A stretch of 64,000 nucleotides of DNA from assembly GCF_964340395.1 (NCBI RefSeq), contig NC_135553.1, positions 6,221,501 to 6,285,500 on the forward strand, in the 5' to 3' direction. The translations under genes and the position numbers were made by a program. This DNA comes from Glandiceps talaboti (Eukaryota; Hemichordata; Enteropneusta; Spengelidae). The first letter of the stretch is position 1; every line of letters starts with the position of its first letter. The notes under the pieces were generated by a model. That model had not been told where the DNA came from, did no database searches, and worked only from the letters and a program-made list of their open reading frames with translations. Positions 40,503 to 51,065 of the stretch are shown in pieces.

Positions 40503-41368
40503 CAATCCATGATTTTCTCAAATGTAGATTATGATATCTTCATCCTACATACCTGGAAGACATTCAGACAAGTCAGTGTATTAAAATAATGTGTACTGGT
40601 GATTATAAATGTAATAGAGAGGTTAATTAATTCAAATACTGTGTACCGACCAGTCAGGATGCAGGACATGCTAAACATGTTTGTAATTTGTCTTTATGAT
40701 AGCTCATGATAGAATATCATATAAAGAATGCACATTATGAAATGAGGACTGAAATTAGTAAACCAACCTGTTTGCAGCACAGCAGAAATCCTTATTAGCG
40801 CACTTTTGAAATTTACACGTTTCTATGGCAACATCTCCATCATTGAATTTATCGAATTATTTTGCCAATCTGAATTATAGCAGCAAGTGAAATAAATTGA
40901 TCTTTTTGTATGTTATACTGGCACAAGAAAGGGAGTTGCTGAATTACTAATATAGAGCAGTTTTATAATTCACAGTGCTTTAAATTGCCAAGTTTAGAAT
41001 TATTAGGAGAAAAATAAAGTATACGCACATAAATCATTGTCCATTTCATTTAATCATTTATTCATTCAAAATTGAAACAGGATGTACATATAAAGTACTG
41101 GTATCAGATGTCATCTATAGAATTTATAGAGTACAATGAAAGTCATAATAAATTGAGAGTTTTTGAGTCATTATCCAGTAGATTTGAAGGCCATCAACAT
41201 ATGTTACAATCCAGGAGTATTTTGTAGGATCTAACCAATAGACTTGTAGCAATAGAAGGTGTATGCATCAAGCAATACGGAAGAGTCAAACTTTACTTGA
41301 TCTTTAAATGACATTCATGACATTTTCCAGGACTGTTTAATTGAAAAGCCCTACATTTAGGCACAACA
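40503..41368. other. Intergenic stretch between KNOP1 and CCDC137
   Basis: AT-rich sequence between the minisatellite and the open stretch at 41369. No gene, repeat or clear signal was seen beyond scattered AATAAA words (for example near 41014). Confidence 0.4.
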
Positions 41369-42118
41369 TTAATCCAACTTTGATGATCCATTGAATAAAA
41401 TCTGAATGTAATCTTCCAGTATGGTGGTCTCTCTTGCTTTCATTATCATTTTAACATTGCTTGAAGGAGATACCACTTTATGTAGATTAATACGTTTGGT
41501 GCTTGTCAGGATAATCACTCCTCTTGCACCCAAAGAACTTAGCACTGACAAGTCTTACAAAGAATATTGGCAATAAGTCCAAGGCATCAGGAACTTAAAG
41601 GGGACGCCACTCCAGGAATAAATGTATTTTCATAAACTCTGGGTTCTGGAAAGTCATTTCATGATTTCACATCTCAAAAGTTTTGCATGATTGCCAAAAA
41701 ATACCAAATTCATGACTATTTATCTAAAAGGTAATAAGCACTTAGGATGAGAACAATAGTGGTAGGACAGTTTTTCAATTTGGTGTTTCTTGGCAAGCAC
41801 ACAAAATTTACGTGATGTGGATAATGAAATGACTCTTACAACCCAAAGTTTATGAAAATACCTTTATTTCCTGGAGTGGTGTTCCTGTATGGCAGTAACA
41901 AACCTTATTTAGATATTATATGTTCAAAATAGATAATTTTGGAATGTTGGGAGGTAGCTTTAAGTACGTTAAGCTGTGGGATGATCTGTGTCATTTCACC
42001 CTCAGAAACCACTCTGTCAAGATCACCCAACATCTGAAGATACTGAGCTAGCTTAGAGGAAGTCCCTCCACAACTTGAGTTCTGTCCAAGTGACAAGCTA
42101 CATAAGTGCACTTGTAAC
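41369..42118 (-). CDS. Unassigned minus-strand coding-like segments, LEDGF-IBD/TND-like
   Basis: Two open stretches on the minus strand lie directly downstream of the CCDC137 stop. The first, about 41905-42118, starts at a TTCAG acceptor-like site and reads LQVHLCSLSLGQ...SSKLAQYLQML.DLDRVVSEG.MTQIIPQLNVLKAT. The second, about 41372-41551, reads LSSLGARGVIILTSTKRIN..VKMIMKARETTILEDYIQILFNG then a stop. A MITE (41600-41886) separates them. The helix-like spacing (LxxLxxL...IIxxLxxL, then VxxIMxK...YxxxF) faintly recalls the integrase-binding/TFIIS N-terminal-like domain of LEDGF/HDGF proteins. No upstream exons of such a gene are present. Options are an isolated gene fragment, an alternative C-terminus of CCDC137 (exon 5 ends in matching phase) or chance open frames in its 3' UTR. 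Confidence 0.25.
41600..41886. mobile_element. MITE-like element with about 62-bp inverted ends
   Basis: The left end, 41600-41663 (GGGGACGCCACTCCAGGAAT...), and the right end, 41823-41886 (...CCTGGAGTGGTGTTCC), are inverted copies including TATTTTCATAAACT and AGTCATTTCAT. The element is 287 bp and non-coding. No unambiguous target-site duplication was seen. It lies downstream of CCDC137, in the gap between the two unassigned open stretches. Confidence 0.7.
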
Positions 42119-42122
42119 TGAA

Positions 42123-45100
42123 CTATTTATTTTTCGTAACTGCTTTCCTCTTGGCCTTTTTGGCTTCTCTGTATGCTACAATTGCTAGTGCCTGCGCTTT
42201 GTCAAATTTCCTCTGTTCAGCTGCTGACATGTGTTTCCGTTTCTTTGTCTTTGTTACTGCAGAAAGTCCATGTGAAGATTTTTTCTTTACAACATCACTA
42301 CCCTGTTGTGATTTTTTCATAGATTTATCTAGCATACTTTTCAATAGTAAAGATTTTTTTCCAGGCTGTAAAGACAAAGAAGGAAATTGTTGTTAGAAGC
42401 ACTTTCAACAAATAAACACATAGATGCTGACAGACAAAACTACATATTAAAGTTGACTTCGATTTTCTCAATCATACAGGAAATATTCACTATGGATAGT
42501 GGTTAAACACATGCATGACAGATGGAGCAATTTGCACCATGTCTTGTTGCTTCATGCACTGCCAGTGTAACATAGGATAGACACAATAGTTGGGTTGATT
42601 TTATGCGAGAATCTTATGAAATAACAATATTGTATCATACTACATATTATTACATATGTACCATAGATTATTTGTACTGGTGTGTGTGCACATACTGGTG
42701 TTATTGGCACTGCAGTGCAATACCGAAAACATTATTGCATATCTGCATGCAAATGATATGCAAATGGAGACACAATCATTCACTACACATGAAATCATGT
42801 ATGATTTTTATGGAAATTTTCCATTTCTAATAAACATATGTGCTAATAACAGAGCCCCATGCCACATGAGTGTCAGTGTAGCCCCGCAGAGGTATTTGCA
42901 TTAGTGCTTGCAGTGTTTTCTGATGTACGCTCATGAAAGTACTTCTGCAGAGAACACCACAAGCACTTCCGCAAATACGCCAAGTATGCCACACTTGTAC
43001 TCACGTATCGTGTCATATCATTACCACCTTATATGTTTTATACATGTAAATGACAGCTCTGAAAGTGTAACACTGTATGATGTAAAAAAAAGTACTTGGC
43101 TATGTAGAATGTTTAGGAATGACTCAGCATATTCTTAGTCTCGTTGTAATACCATACCTTCATTGTTTGTGAACTTTTCCTTGGTTTTGCTGTAAGATCT
43201 GGAGGCTGCATTACTACTTCACCAAATTTGACTTCATCTAAAGACAACACAACAACATTGTCTATGAATTCACTAAAACCATTTAGTCATACGAAGGGAA
43301 GGAACCTTAATGTTAATGTATGAATGGGGAACTGCTACAGTTAACTCAGCTGTATAATTGGGGACCTGGTAGGATAGAGGTTGCCCTGCGAATAAATTAA
43401 CTGATAAATCTTAACCTAAAATAGTTGATGAATATTTTCTTTTCTAGAGGTGTTGGGTAGTATGACAAGTCAAAACCAGTTGCCTATGACAAAACATTCC
43501 TTGAATTCCCTTGATCTAACTTGAACAATTATAAACACAAACAAGTTCATTAACTTATTATATATGACACATATATAAGAATCTTCACAAAGCATGTTAC
43601 CTTTAAATTGGTCTTTTTCTAACTTTTCTTCAACCTTCTTCTGTTTTCTTGCTTTCAGTTTCTCTCTTTTCTTTTGAAGTCTCCTGTTTTCAAAATAAAA
43701 TGACAGGTATATTAACAATACATGTTATTGTTAGGTAAACACTTATCAACTGTTAGTAACTCTTTCTACTTATAAATTCTGATATCCTTTAGTAAATAAT
43801 GGGGATGGGATATGACTTGTGGGGTATAATTTTTGACTTGTTATTATATATACTACATGCAAAGTTTAAAAAAATATATAAGAATACATACTGTTCTTTC
43901 TAATACTGGAAATTCAAGCTTTCCATGTAATTGTTTTTCAGAGCAAATTAGTGGTTTCATCTCAACTTCACATAAACAGGCTGTTTTCAAAATATTTAAA
44001 TTACACAAATGTTTTAAAGTATTCTATATGACTCTAGAATAGACAGAGTTGAACAAAAATGTTAAATAATTTGAAAATGTAAAACAAACAGCAACATACC
44101 ATGCTTATGATTAGAAGGTAATTTGGTGGATCGACTACTATTGTAATCAAGCTAGGGAGTTGGGGTCAAAGATATATCACTGACTTTCAATGCATCACAA
44201 TACAGATGAAAACTTACTCTTTCTTTCTCTCACTCATTCCTGTGTTATTTTCTTTCACTTCATCTACAGGATCTGCCCCATCTTCAAGTTTGATTTTCAT
44301 TTTTGTGTCCTCAATAACTTTTCTTGTTTTCTTTTCCATCCTCAAATTAAAGTTCTTTTCACTTTCTCTGGGTTTCTTCTGAAATTTCATTGGCTTGAAA
44401 CCAGGTTTTCCTCTGTCTTCTGGTTTTAGATGGCTATTTAATTTCACACCTTTGAAAGAAATTTAAAAAATCACAATATTAAATTACTCAGTCTTTAACC
44501 TTGCTTTCAAAGTGTCATGTTCTACAGTCAAAAATGCAAGGCCTAGGTTTGGGTTTACCTTTTAAAGATTTTGTGGTTATGGCCATGATTTCCATGTCTG
44601 GTAAATGATGTTTAGAAGATACACATTCAATGACTATTGTATCAGATACCTTATGTCTCTATCATAAATAATGTCAATGTATGCACCTTTCATGACTAGT
44701 AATTCCATTCTAAGCCATCATATATTCTATTAGGTTGATAGTCCAGTGAGTCCTCTAAGCCAATTTGATGTACCACTGATTCACAGCAATGTCTTGTGAT
44801 GCACCAAAATTTGTGTGGTGACTCACAAGCAGTGTGCTCTCTCTAAGCCAATTTGATGGATGAACCACTGACTCCAAGCAATTTCTTAGAGCACATGAAC
44901 GTTTGGATTTCTCTTACTGTGGTGACCAGTGTGCCCTCTAAGCCAATTTGATGTGCCACAGACACCCAACAATTTCTTGTGATGTACCAAAATTTGGTTT
45001 TCCATCTATCTCCTATGTGTTGACTCCCAAGAAATCCTAGCTTTCATCATTTTAATCCACATCAAAAAATGTGTCTTTCGTTAGAGGGCACACTACATGA

Positions 45101-46325
45101 CACCAGAGAGGTTTATCTCATCTATGTGTGCACAAGTGTGTGTTATGTAGTTCTTACGTTGTAATTTTCCATTCTTTTTCTTCTTCTTTCGCTTCATTTC
45201 TAGTTCTTTACCAGCCTTCATTCTGTCCATAAATAATTTAAACTTCTGGGATACCTTATCTTGGTCATCAAGATTATCTGGTCGTAAGTTGTTCACATTT
45301 TTCTTCTTTTCCAGTCTGGAAAAAAAAGGAGAAAAAAGTAATGCAAAGTAAAAACACAATTCACATCTCAGAATCTTAATATCTATGATCTAATAAATTG
45401 GTAGACATTTTATTTCATAGCACAATGACTTCAGAGGCATCTAAGTTTTGTCACAGAGGAATACCACCACAGAGTAAAGATAAGTATGTAGAATATACCA
45501 GCCAGCACTCATTTTGAGAAGCCCAAAACCAAAACCTGGTGTACATGACATATTACAGTCTAGGTGAATATTAGTTTTCGGACAGTAAATTCATACTATT
45601 ACTAGTGTGTCTTCATCTCACGACATGACTTCAGAGATTCATCTCTATATATATGTAGTTACCTTGGTGAGAGAGGATCTCTCTACAATTATCAAAAACA
45701 ACAACAACAACAACAGCCTGGCAGCACAGGTGATACTTCTGTTGCAGACACTCTTGGGTTAAGTTATTATTGTGATCTCTTTAAAATTGTGTTACAGAGT
45801 AAAATAAATTTATACAAGTATATCTCCATATTATGCTTTCAGAGATTCATCCTACCAGTTACTATGGGTGTATAATCAGGCCGTATAATCATCCAAAACA
45901 ACATCAATGGCGTGACATCACAACTCATGTGCTCATAACTCAGTGAATAGTGAATTTGATCTCATTCGAGGATTTTAACAATTACACAGCTGGGTTGATG
46001 TCATTCAAAATATATCCATGTTAATGTATATGAAGGAGTTCTCTACCTATCCAAATGAAACAATAGTGGTGTATGGCGGTTCAATATAACTATGGACGAA
46101 TCTGTGTTGTATACTAGTACCTTTCCAGTCTTGCACAGCATACATGCACCATGTACCACTACAAACACATGTGATGTTTGTGTGTATCACTATCATGTGC
46201 TTTTCACTAAGCTTACATTAATTACTAGACACTTACTTCTTGAGTCTGTGATTTTTCTCTTTGGGCTTCTTTCCTTTCTCTGAGTAAAATGGGTCTACCT
46301 TCTTCACTTTTTTGTGTCTTCCCAT
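42123..46325 (-). CDS. CCDC137: Coiled-coil domain-containing protein 137
   Basis: Exons in transcription order: 46237-46325, 45158-45315, 44218-44449, 43601-43683, 43158-43237 and 42123-42365; 294 residues against about 289 in human. All junctions are in frame with GT-AG introns. The protein is very basic with charged coiled-coil-like stretches. It starts MGRHKKVKKVDPFY. Exon 3 has FKPMKFQKKP and ESEKNFNLRMEKK (human ES-GAYIHRMEQE region), exon 4 a KK/KE-rich helix, and exon 5 the best-conserved block DEVKFGEVVMQPPDLTAKP (residues 188-206; human DTVKFGEVVLQPPELTARP). The last exon has SLLLKSML and FDKAQALAIVAYREAKK. Human CCDC137 is a chromosome-periphery/nuclear protein. It is head-to-head with OXLD1, as in human. 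Confidence 0.92.
42886..43002. repeat. Short foldback element, copy 2 of a dispersed family
   Basis: Resembles 2879-3012: GGTATTTGCATTAGTGCTTGC, then AGTACTTCTGCAGAGAACA, GCACTTCCGCAAATAC and CCACACTTGTACT. The ends are inverted (GCAGAGGTATTTGC against GCAAATACGCC). It is inserted in CCDC137 intron 5. Confidence 0.55.
44744..45095. repeat. Repeat with three tandem left ends and one right end in CCDC137 intron 2
   Basis: CAGTG-G-CCTCTAAGCCAATTTGATG occurs three times (near 44744, 44830 and 44927), about 86-97 bases apart, each followed by a related ACCACTGA...CAAGCAATTTCTT body. Only the far end carries the inverted terminus, TTAGAGGGCACACT at 45081-45094, which mirrors AGTGTGCCCTCTAA at 44928-44941. 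The pattern suggests a MITE (hAT-like ends are possible) whose left part was tandemly amplified. Confidence 0.6.
45316..46236. other. CCDC137 intron 1
   Basis: A 921-base intron with a short AAC run near 45698-45714. No gene or other repeat was recognised. Confidence 0.5.
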
Positions 46326-46636
46326 CGTAGCAGATCTTAAGACAGTAAACTAGTACAATTTCGTCTGAATATAGTAAAAGTTGAACACGTTGTGAAATGT
46401 AGGGAAGACCCAACATCCGGGTATTGGTGCGCAGTATCTTGCGCAGTGTGTAGATGACGTCAGAGAGAGGAATTCCCTCCAATGACGTCGACGTTCGAAT
46501 TATTACAAAACACCCGGCCGGCGTCTGTGACATATGTGATAATTTACACATGATTTCCGGTGAAATTTAGAGAATAGCACATCAGGATCAGAGCATGGCA
46601 TCATTCCGGACTTGATGAAGGACTAGATTTGCGAAT
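46326..46636. promoter_or_regulatory. Divergent promoter of CCDC137 and OXLD1 with CRE sites
   Basis: Start codons are 311 bases apart on opposite strands. The interval carries a full palindromic CRE, TGACGTCA, at 46455-46462 and a CRE-like TGACGTCG at 46483-46490. Two GCGCAGT words lie near 46430 and 46441 (NRF-1-like half sites). Two ETS-type TTCCGG words are near 46555 and 46604. GC content is locally higher. CREB/ATF and NRF-1 control is inferred from motif identity only. Confidence 0.65.
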
Positions 46637-47833
46637 ATGTCTCAGGGGCGTTTATTTTGTCATATTTTTAGAAACCGACGTTTGTTTCAGGTGAGTACAT
46701 TATTGCCCACCTATGGCCTACCTATTTTCCCAACCTAAGATATTTACAATTTATATTTGTTACCAATTTATTACCTTCCACCTTCCACTAATCATAATCT
46801 TGTAATCAGTTATATGGTGACGAGATTTGTGAGAGCCTGAACGAGGTTTGAGTGTGAACCCGTGATCGTTGATGTCATCACGTACGCCATAGGACTAGGA
46901 GATATTCATCTGATAATCTGATGATGTCTAACCATGATGGGTGTACTATTAGTACATTTAATACATCCATGGTGTAACCATGGAAGCACCACCCACCGTA
47001 CTCCCATAGTTTATAATCGCTGAAGGGAGAACTGTAATGTTGAATATCCTACAATATCCAGGACAAGCATACATCCCATATGCTTATCCAGCATTTATGA
47101 ATCCATAGACGGTGGTATTATAAACTTTCTCTACCACACTCTATAATGAAACTGGTGTCAAATATGTCAATTCCCCAGAGTAACTTAAAATTTCAAGAAA
47201 CCTTGAAATCCTGTACTAGCTTTCGCTCACAGTGTGATGCCTATGGAATAATGATGATGTTGATGATGCTTTTTACTGTGTTGAATTTCTGACACAAGTT
47301 AATTTTCAAAAGGTATGATATTAAAAAGATTCAGACAAGATCAAATAACTTTTAAATGTATTTTGATATCTCTGTAGACATGTTTTGAATCAAGGAGAAT
47401 TTGCCAGGGTGCTTTAAACTATGGAACAGCACAAGCACAAGACCATGAAAAGAATACCCTGAGTGTGCCAGCGAGGGATCAGAATTCCTTTGGAACGCAA
47501 TTTGACAATGGGATAAAGGATTCTGGTGGAACTCAACTTAATGAAAATGGAATGATTAGTGATACAGAACAGGTCATTGACAGTGAACTTAATACATTAC
47601 AGTCTCAACCTCCTAGGCAGATTCAACCCAAAAAAGGTGAAATTGCTGGAAAAGGTCCACCTCCTGAACCACCATCATTCTGTTGTCAAAGTGGTTGCCA
47701 TAACTGTGTATGGTTGGACTATGTGGAAGAATTAAAGGCTTATTATGAAGATGGGGGTCAAAGGGCATTAGAGGCTATTGACCAGATAGAAGATGTGACA
47801 CTCAAGGCAATTCTTAAGATGGAACTTTCATAG
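46637..47833 (+). CDS. OXLD1: Oxidoreductase-like domain-containing protein 1
   Basis: Two exons: 46637-46690 and 47378-47833, joined in phase 0; 169 residues against about 147 in human. Exon 1 ([18 protein letters not shown]) is short and arginine-rich without acidic residues, as in a mitochondrial presequence. A low-complexity middle follows, then the diagnostic proline-rich block [14 protein letters not shown] and [18 protein letters not shown] (cysteines at 120, 121, 125 and 128), which is the oxidoreductase-like domain. The domain's biochemical activity is not established; the name comes from similarity only. It is divergent with CCDC137, as in human 17q25.3. Confidence 0.93.
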
Positions 47834-50800
47834 TAATATATTATCTAGATGTTATGAGTAATTAAGGCTGTAGTTGTCTGATAGTAGATAGGCTCCCCTT
47901 TATTGTGTAGAATTTCACACAGTCTCAAAGTTATTTCTACAATTTTAGTATCATTATCTTATTACTAGGTACTAGTAAGTAACTCACTTCAATCACTTCT
48001 TAGTCTAGATATGTATTGTCCACCAGCAGTAGAGCCCATTACTAAGCCACCAATAATACCATAGATACTATCTTTCAGATACATATTTGTTTGAGATATA
48101 ATGCTAGTGAAATAAATTGTGGATTAAAATACTGTGTTTCCATGCCAACAATAGAGAACAATAGCAAAGTATTTATACATGACACAAAATTTACATACAT
48201 TACAGTTGCAGTTATTTAATATATCAGGGATGTATGTAAATTAATAGATTATGATGCCATCCCTGGAAATTGTTGTATGTAGAGTTTTGTAAAATTTGCA
48301 CACAACAAACGATTACATATGTAGATAAGAGAGTCTTTATTTGCTTGAATTGTGTACAATTGCATTATTTAACAAGAGTATATTTTCTTTCATTTCTACA
48401 GCAAGGAGAACACATATAATTTTTGAAATGGATTTTGTAACTTTTTATGTGTGTACAGACATTTCAGTATGTTTTTTGCCTTGGATTGAAAATTTACAGT
48501 TATATGCACATAAAGACCACATAAATGAGTGTATATCCTTTGTGAAATTTATCATGTTTATATAATTTAATTTTTTTTAATTTATATTTTCTAACTATTA
48601 TCAGAGAAATTAGAGTATTTTCTTCTGTATTTATTTACATTTTTTGTATCCATTTTTTATTTTAGCTCAGGTAAATATCTTGTGATTAAATATTAAAAAT
48701 TGAAATTTTCATTGCAAAAGCAGAGGATGAGAACTTTCAAATTGTTTGGATCAGAGTGTAGAGATTTTCATTTATAACAGTGGAAGATATTTACAGCAAA
48801 CCAAACATTACAAGCAACACAATGCAACTGAGTGATTTCATTAACTTTGGTATTTAGTGCAACTTTCATTAGAGCATTACTAAAAAGATAACTAACACCA
48901 CTTATTTTATAATTTTTGAATCATGCAGAGTGACGTTATCATTTTATTTTACTTTAATGTTGTGAACAATTACACAATATTTTTGTAACTTTCTCTAACT
49001 AAACACAACTAAAAAGATTACCAGAAATTCTGACTAGCTTTCACTTGTTAACAGAATATCATCAGGTCAACCTTTCTCAGATATACTTTCACAAAAAGTT
49101 TATGCTAAGCAGATGCTTATTGTCACTTGGAAGTCACCTTTGACATGACACGAGTTCTACTTTGATATTCATAGCATTCTGTTGTACTGTGTAGTTATAC
49201 AAGGAATTGACATAACAATAGCTGATTTATCTCCAGACTATACCGATATTACCGGTACTATCTGTTGTAGGTATACATGCCTTCAAACCTATGCAAGTCA
49301 GATTGGCTGCGGTGTGCCAGAAATGTCATGCTGGGAATAGCATACAAATGTAATAGAATCAATCCTGGGTCAAAAGTAAGACCTACTTTCTATTGACAAT
49401 GACTGCTTCTTTGGAAATAATGACATTTCCAAAACAATCAAGTCTATATCTACATCATATTTTTAATCAGACTGTGCCCTTCTAGAACTGTCTTTCAACT
49501 ACTGATGTAATATGAAGCCCTTTATAAGGTTCATTGTGATTGGTTAGAAAATAAGATTATGCCCTTCTAGAACTGTCCTCCAAATACTGATATAATATGA
49601 AGCATTTCATAAGGTTCATTGTGATTGGTTAGAAAATAATGGAATCAATACATCTATTGCTAGTATTGTTAATGATTATAATTGTGAATTAAAAGTTACG
49701 ACAAGCTTTCAAATCAGTTGAACTTTTTGATGGCATCATGATGCACTATTAAATATCAATTGGCAGTGATCTATAAAGTAATACAATTATATACAGAAAA
49801 AGATTGTACATATATCCTTTAAATACAACAATTTTCAATTTGTGTACCATTTCATCACATTTATTACCACCTTTTGAGAACAATAAACACTAAATATTCT
49901 AAAAGCAATAATTTTTTGTTAGTTCTTGCTGCCAAGATGCTAATGTGTGAGTTCTGTTTGTCTGTGCATGTGTGTGTCTCTTTTTAAAATTTTGTCACCC
50001 ATACAAACTACAAAAAATACCAATGTGTTTGCATGCTCATGGTAAGTAGGAGTGAGACATGTTTCATGCAAAGACATATAGTGCAATTTGCGTCGATAAC
50101 TTATCAAAGCATAAACACCATAACTCTTTATTGATAGAATGCTACATAAATGCAAGTGTAACTGACTGTTAGTGTTACTTTATAACTTCTACTGATATAA
50201 ACAAACTAATAAAAGTGTTGCCTGAACCTCTATTACAATACCTCTTCATTGTCCCCAAATGGGTATTTTTCATGCAACAGTAGAGAATAAAAGCAGACTT
50301 GAAAATAATATTCAAAACAGGGACACGTTGTACATTAAAGTACATACAATAAATACTGTTCCAAAAAAGAGGCAATCACAAATTAAAAACAAGGCACATA
50401 CATTAAAACAATAAGTTACTAATCATTCCTGACATGGTACAGTAAAGAAATTGTTTTCGGAATGAATGAATATTTAGCTCTGTTGGTTTTTGTCTTTGGA
50501 ACTCTATAGCACCCGGCGGGATGGCAAAACTTCAAATTCTTGGTGAAGGGGTGCTGGTTATTGCTTAGTATGATCTTAGCTTTGCTGAAAACTTTTTTTT
50601 GTACAACTTTGCAAGACTGGTCTGTTGTACACCAATGATTTTGCTACACTGAGATGTTAATAATTTTACAAAGGCTATTTCTGTTTTGTACCTTCATATT
50701 ACCAAACCAACATATTATGGAAAAACTTTAAAGTGAAATGGATATTTGTTCCCTTTCTAGATAAAATAAGAGATGTAATGGTTAATTGGTGATTACACAT

Positions 50801-50930
50801 AGGTGTTATACTTTTAATGTAGCTGTATTTTAACTTTGCCAACTTGATCTGCTCTCGTTCAGATCCGGAAAATATGTAAAAAGAAAAACAAAGGCAAAAG
50901 CAAAAACGTCGTTGTTGGCGTAAATTTGAA
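47834..50930. other. OXLD1 3' UTR and intergenic region
   Basis: An AATAAA at 48111-48116 probably ends OXLD1. Beyond it no gene was recognised on either strand. An 85-bp unit is duplicated at 49471-49640 (GCCCTTCTAGAACTGTC at 49476 and 49561, each ending TTCATTGTGATTGGTTAG). The rest is AT-rich. Confidence 0.5.
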
Positions 50931-50932
50931 AT

Positions 50933-50943
50933 TGCGCATGCGC
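50933..50943. promoter_or_regulatory. NRF-1-type palindrome upstream of the RING gene
   Basis: TGCGCATGCGC is a full NRF-1 consensus palindrome, 123 bases before the start codon at 51066, in a GC-richer patch with no TATA box. This fits a housekeeping promoter. Confidence 0.7.
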
Positions 50944-51065
50944 TATTTAATGGCAGAAAATTTAAATCGTCCTGGTGCTAAACAATAAGTACAACGCCGA
51001 AAAGCCACGGTTTACGCGTTGTTGAGGAAGAAAACCCATACATTCACCACAATAACACAATAATA

